Assembly (NCBI GenBank): GCA_977006965.1 | Contig: OZ345365.1 | Location: forward strand, 2,604,001-2,668,000 | Reading direction: 5' to 3' | Source of the DNA: Phymatolithon calcareum | Lineage: Eukaryota > Rhodophyta > Florideophyceae > Hapalidiales | DNA: 64,000 nucleotides | Shown here: in pieces, positions 1-11,999 of the stretch | How positions within the stretch are numbered: the first letter of the stretch is position 1 | How the letters are laid out: each line of letters starts with the position of its first letter | Program-made: the position numbers and the translations under genes | The notes under the pieces: generated by a model | Told to the model about the DNA's origin: nothing | Seen by the model: the letters and a program-made list of their open reading frames with translations, nothing else | Database searches by the model: none

Positions 1-167
1 CAATTAGCTGTTATCAGGATTGCTGCAATGTCTAAACACTAGTACTTAAATTGCGACCCGGGCAAGTCAAATCACTCACATCCGAGCCAGCTTCCATCAC
101 TTCATCAACTTCTGTCAATTGCACATCATTTTGAGCGTCCTTCAATGTTATTTGGACTACTGGAATC

Positions 168-1691
168 ATGCCACATAAGTCAACTCTTCGGAAACGAGTC
201 AGGGAAACCTTTTTTAGCCAAGACAACGACGACGACGATTGCGTTTGGAGATGCCTCTGTGGCACTACCAGGAAGCAGAAGGGCAGTGTATATGCCAATC
301 TGTTATCGCACGTGCGAGCCAAGCATCCAGAGGAATTGAAAGATCTTCAGGAAACCGACTCTTCGCTCGTGTCATCGACATGCACACCATCCATTAATTC
401 AAGTGACAAGGCGGCGTACTTCTACAAACCTAAAGTGGTCACGGCTCATGGTTGGGTGCATTTTGTTGTGTCGACTCTGCTGCCGTTTTCAGTTGTCGAT
501 CAAGAAACGTTTCGAAAGCACATTAAATACCCCAACCTTTCTACGAAGTCCGTTGTCAAGTACATGGGCCACCTCACCAAGCGAGTGGAACAAAAAATAA
601 GCCGAGACCTGCCCGAAAAATTCGCACTTGCCTTCGATGGATGGAGTGAGGGAGACACGCAGTATGTTGCCATCTTCGCAGTTGCACCAGCAGACAACAA
701 ATTTGGTTACCCTTCGTATTTACTGGGGTTCTCACCTTTCGAAGATGAATTCAATCGGGATGCGGACCATCACAAAGCGTACTCTGAGTTCGTACTTCAG
801 CTGTATGGAAAGTAATACGACAATGTGGTCGCCCTTCTTGGTGACAATTCCAGTACCAATCAATCATTCCCTAACAAAGTCAGCACTCCACTAGTTGGGT
901 GTGCATCGCATCGTTTCAATCTGGCAGTGCAAGATATGATTTCTGACAAGAGAAGTTTGGTTGAGAAGGTAAATGGCTTGATGAAAAAACTTCGAGCACC
1001 AATCGCAGCTGCGCGGTTGCGTGAGCACACGCATTTACGAGGTAAGTGCAAAAACCCAACCAGGTGGAGTTCGACGAGTGAGATGCTCATCAGGTACCAG
1101 AAAATCAAGGATTTCATAAGGCAAATGGATTCACGCACATTTGATCACCTGATCCCAACGTATTGCGAAGAGAAGGAGATCGACTCTCTCTGTGCCCAAT
1201 TAACTGACCTCAACAGTGTTACGAAAGCCTTGCAACGTGACTTAATCACCATCGCTGAGGTTTGTGTTCTTTTCGACGCGGTCATTGTTAAGTTTCCCAG
1301 CGCAAAATCAAGGTTATCTTCTAATGCTAGCATTGTGCGAGATCCCCACTTTGAGACCGGCATCGCAAAAATACAAGACGAAAGAATTGAGTTGATCACA
1401 AGTCAAGAGAAAAAAGCAACAGATTGTCTTAAAGTACTCTCTGTGGATTCTGAACCAGTTCCAACAGTGGACAAGGACTCGATGTCTTCTGCAGACGAGG
1501 CATTGAAGAAACACAGGCTGTCTGTAAATCGTTCCGGATATTTGGACCTTCCTTTCATATTGCCTAATTCCAACATCGTTGAACGGTTCTTCTCCAAAGC
1601 TGGATACACTCTGAATAAGCAGAGGAAGAGTCTGTCTCCAGCGAACCTTGAGATGCAGCTTTTTCTATGTATGAATGCAGACTTGTGGTGA
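168..1691 (+). pseudogene. hAT transposase, one in-frame stop
   Basis: Transposase of a hAT DNA transposon, which would bind its transposon ends in the nucleus and move them by cut-and-paste. The N-terminus has a BED-type zinc finger (W27, C29, C31, H48, H53). The middle has DGWSEGDTQYVAIFAVAP and, after the break, GDNSSTN and GCASHRFNLAVQ, which are typical of the hAT catalytic region. The C-terminus (SNIVERFFSKAGYTLNKQR) is the hAT dimerisation domain. The frame is continuous from 168 to 1691 except for a TAA at 813-815; the sequence before (LQLYGK) and after (YDNVVALLGDN) aligns with the family in the same frame. About 507 codons, near full length. I could not identify terminal inverted repeats: the left edge is close to the window edge and a LINE follows directly at about 1866. 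Confidence 0.85.
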
Positions 1692-1868
1692 ATCCAGGAC
1701 GTAAGTGCGATAATGGAATGAGAATATATTCCAATAATTCATATTTACTTTTGACACTCTCCATGAATAAATTACTTATGCATTTGATTTTCTTGAATAA
1801 ATAATCTGTTCTTACGCGAAAGCGAGCTGTGAATATATTGAAAATGAATTATTTACGAGGTATGGAAG

Positions 1869-3578
1869 ATGAGGACAAGAAGAACGTTAGAGAACAAGAT
1901 GACTGGCCGTCCATTGCACAAAACGCTGTTCACTGTTCACGTGTCCCAGACACGCCGAGATGAAGGAGGATGGCGACAAAAATCATCCTATTTCCGTTGC
2001 CCTTCGCATATGCGCGTCCTTATCAGAAACACACTCCTCAAAGCTCCGACCAAGAAGGCCCCAGGGCTGGATGAGGTGAAGAACGAAATGACGAAAGCTG
2101 ACCTTGATAGAAGTGCAGACCTCGTGTTTGAGCTGTGGACCGCCTGCGGAAGATGTGGAGTTCTCCCGAAAGCGTGGCTAAAAGCTCCCTTAGTCCCGCT
2201 GTGCAAGAAAGGAGCCCATGACGATCCAAAAAATTTCCGACCATTATCTTTACTGAGTCAAGTCCGAAAGATTATTGAGGCAACACTGGATATTATCCTC
2301 CGACGAAGATACAAGAACCACAGAATCCAGCTGGGATTCCAAAAAGGCAGGAGCACGGAGCTAGCAATATTAAGGTTTCTGGAACTACAGAACCGAGGGC
2401 AGGGATGCATTGCAGTATTGGACTTGACGTCAGCGTACGACACGGTTCCACGAAAGTACTTGCAAGAGCGAATGAGTGTTGTCCTACCGCAAGACCTATG
2501 CGATATGATCGAGGCTTTCTTGACACCGTCCTGGGTATCAACGATTGGAGATCCCCAGAAAAAGTGGTTTCTAATCGACAGGGGAGTACCTCAGGGACCC
2601 CCGCTGAGCCCAAGTTTGTATAATCTATTAATGGACGAATTTGCAGAAAGAATAAGCAAAGTTCCAAGGGATGTTGCCGACGTGGCAGCACATCTTTTCG
2701 CGGACGACGTGCTCCTAACGGAAAAATCACCAGTCGGACTACAGAGACTGTTAAATATTTCTTCGCAATGGGCAAGAGATAGACAAATGAGGTGGATCAC
2801 GAAAGCCGAGAAGAGAGAAGTTCTTCTCTCCGAAGGCACAAGATCACCAACATTCAAGCTTTCTGGGAAAACGCCGAATAAAGTCAAAGAAGTCCCATAC
2901 CTTGGCATATCACTCAGCAGTAAAGGAGTTACCGAAACGAAAATGCTTGAACGCATGCGACAGGCCAAGATAGCAGTGTATCAGCTGAGATCCCTTGGTG
3001 TAACATCCCGGGGACTCAGCCCCTTAAAAGCAATCAAGATGTACAATGCTTTGATACAGCCAAGATGGGAATATGCCATGCACTTGACGCCATGGACGAC
3101 AAGAGTTCAAACAGCTATTGCAGACGTAGAGAAGACTTTTTTCGGACAAGTATTTGGTCCAATCGCAAAACATCGACCAGCGAAACTTCGTCTTCTCTGT
3201 CGCATACGTAATGCGGAAGACAGAAGACTAGTTCTAGCGTTACGAATGCTTGAACAAGCCAGAACAAGGAAAATGGGCTTGCTCGCAGTCCTAAGAGAGG
3301 AAAGAGACGTTGAGGAATTGCAATGGGTGTGTCGTGACGAATCATCTATGCTACATCACTACCTATTCGAGACGGCACTAACCTATCTTAAGCAGCGCGT
3401 TTCAGCAAAATCGTTGAGGGACCTGCTCTTTAAAGACGAAGGAGAGGGCTTGGAGGAGAGTAAAAAGAGAAAAATTCCTTCTGATATTCCCGGGTCTACT
3501 CCCGCCATCATCAGACTACCGAAAGAACGTCACTGCCGATTGGCGATTAAATGGGCGTTCGACGTTTTCCCCCATTGA
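1869..3578 (+). pseudogene. LINE reverse transcriptase (partial)
   Basis: Reverse transcriptase of the LINE. RT motifs occur in order: KKAPGLDEVKNEM, PLSLLSQVRKIIE, QLGFQKGRSTELAI, AVLDLTSAYDTV, DRGVPQGPPLSPSLYNLL and the catalytic HLFADDVLL, then VPYLGISLSSKGVT. The downstream region RLLCRIRNAEDRRLVLALRML matches the second LINE. The frame stops at 3578. The original C-terminus continues in another frame at 3641-3799 (ending ETEKALDKV...), because about 52 bp containing a duplicated ACTTCTGGAAGAC (3587-3599 and 3639-3651) was inserted. The annotated first ATG is only the first in the remaining piece, not the native start. Confidence 0.85.
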
Positions 3579-3640
3579 GTACCACACTTCTGGAAGACGA
3601 CTGATAGGCTTCAAAATAAAACAATTCTTAAAAAAAACTT

Positions 3641-3799
3641 CTGGAAGACATATTCTGTGAAATCGTACCAACTCTCATGAACAAGCTCGAAGTGTACCTT
3701 CAAAGATATCGACTAACAGAAGAGGAGCCTAGTGAGACTGAAAAGGCACTTGACAAAGTACCATTCCTCACAATCGTCTTTTATGACGACATGGAATAG
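3641..3799 (+). pseudogene. LINE C-terminal remnant in shifted frame
   Basis: In the frame starting at 3641 the translation LEDIFCEIVPTLMNKLEVY...EPSETEKALDKV runs to a TAG at 3797-3799. It aligns with the extreme C-terminus of the LINE on the minus strand at 13.66 kb (EEFGTRAREHMETLE...RLETEKALDEL). This shows that the reading frame upstream originally continued here. Confidence 0.7.
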
Positions 3800-4209
3800 A
3801 CCAAGACAAATAGAACGGCGACGCTGAGATTCCTACGAACAGGACAAGTGGACTCTAAGATTTTCCCTCGACCTTCTCTGGAGGAGGGTTTTCGCAGCTA
3901 GGGCTGCTACGATAGTAACGAGCCCGGGTTTGGCGCGCTTTAACAGAGTAACGGAGCTACCAAGGTAGTAGCATCTGAAACGCATCTCCCTTACAGTCTT
4001 ATGAGTGTTTCTGAGGGCGTTTAATAAATTCAAAAAAAAGCTCTCAAAAAGGCATCTCAAGTAACGCCAAAAGGAAAAAAAAGAAAAAAGGGCATCAATG
4101 AAGACAGTACAGCGCCACCTCTGCAAAACGCCTGGACTTGAAGTAATTCGGTCATATCTTCGAGGCTGATGGTTTTCTATATGCTCTACAGCAACTACAG
4201 CGGCGTACA

Positions 4210-7200
4210 TTGCTGAGTCAAAGCTCTGGAATCCTTCCGCATCGGCTCCATGCAAAGCCCCCTTCAACAGAAATGAAGGATACAGATCTCTTTCGCCATT
4301 TTATGCGTCGTCCGAGGTTAAAGAGAATTCGAACTGCCACAGCCTCACTAGAAGAATGTCTAAAACTTGTTGATCCAACGCTCTTTCGGGTGGAAATGAT
4401 GGATGTAGAGAGAGTGTCGCAGCAGCTTCGTCGGAAGTTTATCGAGAAACAGCTCAATCACAGCCTATGGCATCTGCCTTTGCCGTCTAGAGCGTGGCTA
4501 CCACAGGGGGAGCAAAGCCTCTGTCGCTTTACAAGGCAAGATTTCCGAATAATTTTGTCAGTCCTTTTCATAATTGAAGTGAAGTCTTTTGTTCGAAAAT
4601 CAATGTCTGGTGGATCTCTTCATTGTGGCTTTTCAACGACAATTCACATGAATGGCACAAAAAGTCTCGTCCAAATGGCCAACAACCTTGGCACGGCACC
4701 AAATCGAAACATTCTGAACCAGTTTCGAAAGGAAATATACACGAAGAACTCGACAACTAGTTCGAAAGCAAAGCTGAAGGACTCTGCGTTTGTCAATTTC
4801 TGCCGGGATAATATTGACGTCAAAAAGCGCTTGAACGACGAGTGAAAAATCGGCGAGCACAGGGACTGGCACTGTGCTTTGCTGTTGTCTCAACAAACAA
4901 GAGGGATAACATGGTATCTGCTGCCACGACCTCTGTCACCACTTCACCGGCTATGACGTTCACCAGAACATCGTGGCATCTGCTGCCACCGAGATCTTTT
5001 GCGAAGCCCAAAAATGTATAATGAGAGGCACAAAGAAAGCGCACGAAGACTTTCCCTGGGCGTCGTGTAAATTTTCAGGGAAAATTTAATGTCCGCGAAC
5101 CCTGATTGCAGTGTATCAATTGCGTTCTTGATGAAGAACAGTCTGTCATTTTTCTCCTTCCAGCAGGAGAGGCCGCCGTGTGCAAGAACCTAGAATTTCC
5201 GTAGAAGCAATCAAATTCGTCTGAAACGGCATGGTCAGTTTTAAGCTCTATCATGCGCGCAGTGCTCTCACGTTCAGGCAAAAGCCAGCCTGACTATGCA
5301 GGCGCCGTTACCGGCGATAATCCGCTCTACTTGCAAATGGTCAAGTTGATATACGACTAAATCCCGGGGTCTCGGAACTCGAAGCTGGACCCAATCATTC
5401 CCCAGCTTGGCCTCATACACTGCTCGATGGGGCTATTTGATCCTGTGAGGTACATATCTTTTGACGTTCTCTTGGATGGATTGGTAATGGACAGCGGAAA
5501 TTCCACATTTGCACAGGAAAGCTTTTGGAGCTTTTCCGACTTCAAAAGCAATCTGGGATTCCTTGAGCAGGCGACTTATGCTCTGATTTTGCGAATGGTA
5601 GGCGAGTTAATTGTTGAAGAACTAGAACATCGAGATGGAACACCCATGAAGCAATCAGAGAGCGGACGAGACGCGGCGCTGCGTGAGGATCTGCTTCTCG
5701 AAATTCATAACAAAGCTGAGACAAACATGCAGTACGACAGCTACTTTTCACTTCGCTTGAGAAGAAGTTTCTTCAGTTCTCAGTTGTAAGCTCTGGGATC
5801 AACGATTTTGAAAGCTTTTCGACAAAATACATCATCTGTGTCATCCCCAAACAGTGCGTTTTACAGATCTATTGTTTGGATTTGTACATTCCCGTGCTCT
5901 GTTTCCATTACTTCTCCAGCTGCTTTCACCTGGAAGAGAGGAACAAACAAGTGCAATTCAATTCCGTTTTTGTATTGCACAAGAAAGCTGAATCTGAATC
6001 CGCTCTTTTGTACGACTTGCGCGAAAATATTACAATGCTTGCGAAGGTGTATGAGGTTCTTTACTCCAGCATGGGTACAAGTTGCAATCTCTCTGGGCGA
6101 CCGCAAAGCCATCAACACAATGACGAAGATCTGGAGTAGTGGTCTATGTTCTCCAGGCTATGATATGGCGCGCACCAGGAAGTCCGAGAAGAGACGATCA
6201 GGACTAATTAACTGTCGAAGACGATGATATGCGATCATCTTCGCTGTGTATGCAGCGCATGTATCAACAACTAATCGGAAATCTTCAATCAGGACCGAAG
6301 GCATTTTGTTTCTATGTCTTGGAGCACAGAGCGTACCCCACATTGATATACCCGATGTCTAAAGAGGCTCTCTAACTATCAATCAATGACACGATGCACA
6401 TGCTAGAACTGTACAACTACGGACAAGCGGTTATGGAAGCATATGCGGAGAATTTGTTGCAGCCATGAATGGATAGGACAAAGAAAAGAAAATCGAGAAC
6501 CAGAAAGCTCGCAATCAAGCCTTTTGCCTCTTTACGAGATCAGAAGGAAGAGAAACGGCGGAATTTAAAAAGAAAAAGGAGCACTGAAAATGGAAAGAGA
6601 CTATGCGCCGAACCAGCGCAATTCGAGCGCTAGAGCCTGCGTTCGCTCAGGAGAATGGACAAACTGATGTTGCAGCGAATACAAAACAGCATATTGACTT
6701 ATTCACAGCTGAGCCGCACGCCTTCATGGAATCCGGAATATTTTTGCCGAAGCACGAAGGAAAATGCTCGACGATATCTGAATTTGAGAGCGCAGCCAGG
6801 TTTGGAACAGAACGTCGCTCCCTTCTTTCTCTTATTGATGGCTTCCCTGAGTTCCGCAGTGAAAGAGTGGCAGTTACTGTGGATGCATTGAACTTTTTGC
6901 ATACTGACATGAACCGAACGCATTGCTTGACGATTCGAATGCATGCCGATGTAATGGCAATTAGAATCCTGCGTTCATACTTACGCTACGTCGTGTATAA
7001 GATGGTCGTGCTCGATGTGCACTTGGACAGCCCAGCTTTTGCTCCATTATTCAAAATTGGGAGCTGGAATTACGAGATACAAAAAGAAGAGAGCCAAATA
7101 ATACGGGAACGAACTCCCATGTACCCCCAGCATTAACATTGCACCACCAGAGAGCTGGACTTTGAGCGTCATTGGAAACACAGTGAGAAAACGAGCTTTC

Positions 7201-8082
7201 TGTAACATTTCGGCCGCCGCTGTTCTTGTTGAGGGTGCTAAAATGCTTACCAACCGTTCAGAAAATACGAAGTGCACATTTCCAGTACGTGTTTTCGGAG
7301 CGGAAGTGACGATTGATAAGGCAATGATTGGAGTACCGGTTGCAGCGCATGACATGACAATTAGATTAATGCCAGACGAAACCCCTGTAATCACAGACAA
7401 ACATTTTGCTGATCCCGCAGACATTTTCCAGCGAGCATTACCGTAGGTCAAGCACAAGTGTTTTCGGGTGGACATCGAATTTTCTTCCACTATTTCATCT
7501 GGGAAGACCCTAGTGTGCATCAGGGAGGATGCTACAGCAAGGACGTCTGTAGGAGAGGGCGAGGTTCGAATGCACGCGCAGTTGGGAAAATACGCAGAGA
7601 GTATGCCAGCTATCTGTATTTCTGAAAAATGCTCGTGTTGTGATCCCCGCCGCTTAACAGCCCTGATTATATCAGCAGACAGTGACACAATCCCTCTTGC
7701 ACTTTTCGCAAAGAGCAAGTCTGTCTACGTCGAGTACGCACGCGTTTTGATTCAACTTTCCTCCAAATTCGCCGATATCAGAACGCTGCGAATGTGTCTA
7801 CGCGAAATTAAGATGTCCACCGAAACCTTTGCCCGTCTTTTTTTCGTTCGCGGAAATGAATGTTGTTGCGGATGCCACATAGCTTCCCCAAAACAGCTGT
7901 TAAAAAACAATGCTGAGCTGTTTGTCTCTCATTGGAGATCTTTCTTCACAGGAAAGCACAATGAAATTGTACTCCTCGCCTTTCTGACGAAGCTGTCGGC
8001 ACTGGATACCGTGAATGAGTGCGGATTCACATTTTTCTCCAACAAGTGGAAACAGAAGAGCGCAGCGAAGAGCACAAGATGA
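4210..8082 (+). pseudogene. decayed large gene with DNID motif and PIN/FEN-like nuclease signature
   Basis: Unrecognised gene, now spread over at least five ORF pieces in changing frames: 4210-4845, 5427-5789, about 5808-6139, 6603-7136 and 7162-8082 (with an in-frame TAG at 7444-7446). The first piece has QDFRIILSVLFIIEVKSF, MSGGS and CRDNIDVKKRLNDE. The last pieces read, in order: VDALNFLHTD, VVLDVHLDSPAF, ESWTLSVIGNTV, a GEGEVRMHAQL segment and ISADSDTIPLALFAK. The spacing of Asp, Asp, Glu-rich and DSD motifs resembles the acidic residues of PIN/FEN-type nucleases. A DNID motif upstream of a DxD motif also occurs in large uncharacterised transposon-associated proteins. Both links are inference from motifs. 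Some of the frame changes could be introns, but no convincing splice pairs were seen at most of them. Confidence 0.45.
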
Positions 8083-9637
8083 AGACATTCATTTCAGCAC
8101 CAGCGAGTCATATGGAACGTCGATGTTTATTGGAACTAAAGTGCCGGACCAAATGTCCAGGTCAACTTCCGACCTCAGGATACTGGTTTCTGTGATTGCG
8201 GGAAGATAATGCTCTAAACGCAGGAATCAAATCTGGAGCGCCTAAGGATTATCAGGTCCTCAAAGCCTCCTTTGTGTAGTTGCGTCCAGACAGAGAGTTC
8301 AATCAAGTCCTTCGATCCTGCCGCGAAAAGGAGATGCACATGCATAAAACGTGAGGGAAAATTCAGAAGCAGATGCAAATGCAGCTCCCAAAAATGTATG
8401 AATCGTGACACAGGATCAACGGGAAGAAGATTCAGCACATAAGATTCGCAAAATGATAATGCAAACCCAGTACCGCCGGCTTCTGTGCCGATTGAAAGCC
8501 TGCTGAATCATCAAATATCACAGATGGATTGCTGCGATATGTTCCGGTTTCTGACAATACTTCAGACACCGATAGTTCATCGAATGCAAGTTGTAGTTCA
8601 TCCGGTAGTATTTGTCCTACGTGCGCGAATGGATCGGTAAACAACGGTTATGTGCTTGACTAGCCTCCCTGGCCGCGGAATTCCTTACATTTCCAGTAAA
8701 CTGATTTCAAATTTCTTTCTTCCAGTAATGCCTTACATCATCAATGGTCAAACAATCCTGAGAAACAGCCGCTTCTTTTAAGGCGACGAAGATAACTACG
8801 ATAATGAAGTTCCCAGAGCCAGTTTCTTACATTGCGAACGTCATCGACTTGGTTCATGCCCTCCTCTGTGCACCTGACTGGACCCAGCGCGTTAATCGCT
8901 TTGATCTCCACAACTCAGTGGTCCTCTACGGCGCGAATATAGAGCCCTGCTGCACGATCCGGATCTGCCGGTACTCTTCCATCTTGTGCTGTTGTCATCA
9001 ATCTTGCCTGAGAGTACATTTCTGCCAAGCCTGCGCTATCTTCAATTGCTTGTATGGATGGCGCCAGCTTCAGGCAGGGTCCCCAAGGTGACACGGCGCT
9101 CGCATGCCCACCTTAGTCTTTTGCCCGAGAATAGAGCTCCATTGGATGTCCCGGTACCAGTTGGGATCCTATTCTTTGAATTCCTGGGTCATTCAGTCTG
9201 CCGTTTAGTGTTTCGGAGTGTTTCGTACGAGCCTCCATCGGAAGCGCGAACACACAGTCTGAACATTACAGTTAGTTTTTTTCAGAACGGAAACACGACA
9301 CCCAGCAATGACTCTGAAAAGGGCCCAAATATGATGCAATGCGAAGGGGTGTCCAAATCCGGAAACAACTGCCTGCATGGTTCAGTGCTTGTTTTCGCAC
9401 ACTGTAAAAGTATTATGATTCAACATCAAGTATTCAAATGAAGTTCACATTGAATTCCGTTTTCGCGCCATCCCTTAGCAGCGTGACAGAAATTAATCGC
9501 AAGTCATATTTCCTGTGTCCGTACCTAAAATTAATACCAGAAATCGATTCAACGCGAAAATTCAGTCCAGAATACTTAAGAATCTCTGAATTTTATATTT
9601 GTCTTAGGGAACGGTTCGGTCTACAGCTGCCCAAATT
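8083..9637. other. stretch without a confident gene
   Basis: Holds only short ORFs. One at 8986-9441 (+), with EPPSEARTHSLNITVSFFQ and two cysteine-containing segments, and one at 9438-9734 (+) look somewhat protein-like, but neither has a recognisable domain. They end where glycoprotein copy 1 begins, and the matching stretch upstream of the full-length copy at 55.26 kb is not similar, so they are not part of that family. Confidence 0.4.
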
Positions 9638-10524
9638 ATTTTGCCATTCACTACTGTACAAACAAAGGGAATGCGTTGCGATTCGTCGCTGTGTCGATCT
9701 TGTGCGTCCCTATACTCGAAAGGGCTCGTCATAGACTACATCAACTGAGAACCGCACACCAATTGCTGGGCTCAAAGACAGCTCGCATCCGCTCATCCAA
9801 TCTTGGAAACTGGGGGCTTCATCAAGAAGTGGACGAGCTCAACTACCGCTCCAAAGTCTCAAGCATCCTGGTCGCAGTTTTGTACCTCGGATTCAGCCTA
9901 TACACCGAGTATGCCAGTGGGTCTCAACAAGTCCCTAGAACTCGCATCTCGCTAGCTCCTACGTCCACGAATACCAGCCTACAAGGAAAACCCAAATTCT
10001 ATGACACCAATCTGGTTGGAGCGTGGCCTGATACGGGATGCACGTCTAAAGCATCGAGAATGGCAATTCATAATTTGTCGGAAGATATTGTCGTACATAA
10101 AGTTCAGGGATATCTTTCTCCTCCGCCGAGCACTTGGTTCGAAGCAGCAAATGGAACTGTGTCTGCCATTGATATGAGCACGAGACTTTTGGTTCGAATT
10201 TATGATAATGGAATTCATCTACTATTCCAAGCACGAAGATTAGATTTCTCATTTCCGTTTTTTGCTGCTATCGACGACGAGAAAGTTTGCATTTCGCAAT
10301 CACCTAGAAGTCTAACTTGTTACGCAAAAAGCGAAAACATCAGTGTGGTCGCGGTGATTGGAAATATAATACACTTCCAAGTTGGCCTGTTCGGTTTACG
10401 AGACGCGGGCATGAGAGTGCTACTATCAAATGACGCGTTTACATTAGAAAATGAGGCTTGGGCCGCATTGACGCGCGCTCGTACAAGAACCGAGTTTTTG
10501 GATATCAGACGACGTAACAACTAG
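9638..10524 (+). pseudogene. membrane-glycoprotein family, copy 1 (5' half only)
   Basis: About 97% identical by eye to the first half of the full-length gene at 55258-56940. Similarity begins at ATTTTGCCATTCACTAC (9638), but an extra four bases in the next 25 shift the frame, so the ATG used by the full-length copy is out of frame here and no ATG opens this frame. From 9676 it encodes FVAVSILCVPILERA, a second membrane segment (SSILVAVLYLGFSLY) and the first part of the ectodomain with several N-X-S/T sites. It stops at RRRNN (10524), where similarity to the full-length copy is lost abruptly. A truncated pseudogene; the function of the family is unknown. Confidence 0.8.
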
Positions 10525-10699
10525 TAGCGTCCGATAGGACCCTTCAAATTTAAAGTAAATTTCAATGGGATGCACTGACAGGCCGTACGCGAGGGTTCGC
10601 CACAGTGAAAGTTCTGTAAGCTGCTTTTCTGGGCCTGAAGTGAGGGTCCTCGGAAGCACCCTTCGAAAAAAGCTCCAGAAAAGCCGCCGCCTTTTGTCA

Positions 10700-11390
10700 G
10701 AATCGGTTCAAAAATATTTCAGAATTGTAAGTTCTACTTTTGTTCTTTTACGGTTTCTTCAACTTTCAAGGCATTGAACATTGCACTCTGTGGTAATCGC
10801 TGTTGCCATTATAATCTGTCACCAACCCAACGAGCTAATTTCATCACTTCCTGATGGTAACATCACCAAAAGTATACGGTAGTTTAAAAAAAACCACTTC
10901 AAGTCTGAGACGAAGAGTCCCTTATCCCTACTCATGCAAGAGCATCTACCGCGCTGCAGCCCTCAGAAATACGATCTGAACCTCTTTGACCTGTCCGTGG
11001 CTAAAGATGCACAAGCATAAGGTGTCTAATTGATAAGACCTCATTCCCTTCCCTTCGTGCGCATTGCTGATGGCCACCGTTTGTCGCCTATAGATAGCGC
11101 TGAAAAAGCCAATCTGGGTTCATATATAGGAGACTGTCTTGCCAAAGACATCGAACTCTATCAAATGGCGATAGGCCTCTAACGACAAACAGGCCCTGAT
11201 TTCACATTCGTCTTCAACCTGCTGATTTGCAGAAGCGTACAGTCGCCTCTTTCTTTTCGCATTCGGAAACTGAATATGTGCGTGCAATTCTGAATATATG
11301 TAGCTGTTGACAACATCCAAAGGGCTTTGAATGATCAGATTTTCAGCGCAGATGTGAATGTTCAAAGAGTCAAGAAGGACCATGACTGTT
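10700..11390 (-). pseudogene. unknown gene fragment, family D copy 1
   Basis: On the minus strand 11383-11120 encodes LNIHICAENLIIQSPLDV...KRKRRLYASANQQV...IEFDV. This is clearly homologous to the piece at 22066-21800 (MNIHIRAENEIIFSPLDV...). Nucleotide similarity continues to about 10700, where the second copy encodes a further segment. The fragment starts right beside a palindromic TGTGAATGTTCACA array (11.4-11.66 kb), as does the second copy. I recognise no domain. Conservation at the amino-acid level between two diverged copies argues that this was coding. Confidence 0.5.
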
Positions 11391-11399
11391 CATGTATTC

Positions 11400-11665
11400 G
11401 CTACGGCTGCTTATCTTAAAAATATCCGGTGGGACAGTGAATGCTAATTCCTCATCGCGAACGTGAATGTTCATATAATCGCGCAAGGCTGTAATTGTTC
11501 ACATTTTTTCGCCACGGCTGTGACGCCTCTCAGTATTTATTCCGGCTGTGCATGTTCACAATTCTCACGCGGCCTGTGAATGTTCACAGAATGCATTCCG
11601 GCTGTAAATATTCACAATATGCATTCCGGATGCTTTGAATGTTCACAGTATGCATTCAGGCCTTG
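11400..11665. repeat. palindromic TGTGAATGTTCACA minisatellite, block 1
   Basis: About 6-8 diverged copies of a 28-30-bp unit centred on the near-palindrome TGTGAATGTTCACA, often followed by ATGCATTCCGG. Related blocks lie at 19.26, 20.98, 22.08, 23.66 and 29.84 kb. The best-preserved array is at 23.66-24.03 kb. Confidence 0.75.
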
Positions 11666-11999
11666 AAGGACCCCACTATCGATGTCGTATTTTGCTCCAG
11701 AGACATACGATGGAGTTTGCTCGGACACATCCTTAGAGTGGACGAAAGTCGCTTGGTTCGTTAAGGGCCACTTCACAGCGTCCGACCAACCCCAGATTCA
11801 ATATTTGGCGACGTCCCCGACCTCGACGTGCAAGCAGCAGTCAAACTCGCAGAAAATAGATTAGAATGGAAGAAACTCAGACCCTTAAAGTGTTGCTAGT
11901 CACGCAAGGGGAATACGCAAAATGAATGAATGAATCAGGCCTTGAATATTCAAAATATGAATTCCAGATCTGTATGATAACACCATTCATTCTGGCTGT

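Larger units (their letters stand above)
1866..4039 (+). mobile_element. 5'-truncated APE-type LINE (LINE-1 of this window)
   Basis: Non-LTR retrotransposon fragment. Similarity to the second LINE at 13.45-16.43 kb begins near 1866, just before the reverse transcriptase, so the endonuclease is missing, as expected from incomplete target-primed reverse transcription. It ends with an A-tract at 4032-4039 after AATAAATTC. The 3' untranslated part (3800-4031) still resembles that of the second LINE, including the GGTAGTAGCATC segment. I saw no clear target-site duplication. Confidence 0.8.

Noticed and set aside
7047-7718. 223-residue minus-strand ORF
   Set aside because: It is antisense to the better-supported decayed gene with DSD and VDALNFLHTD motifs and has no domain of its own.
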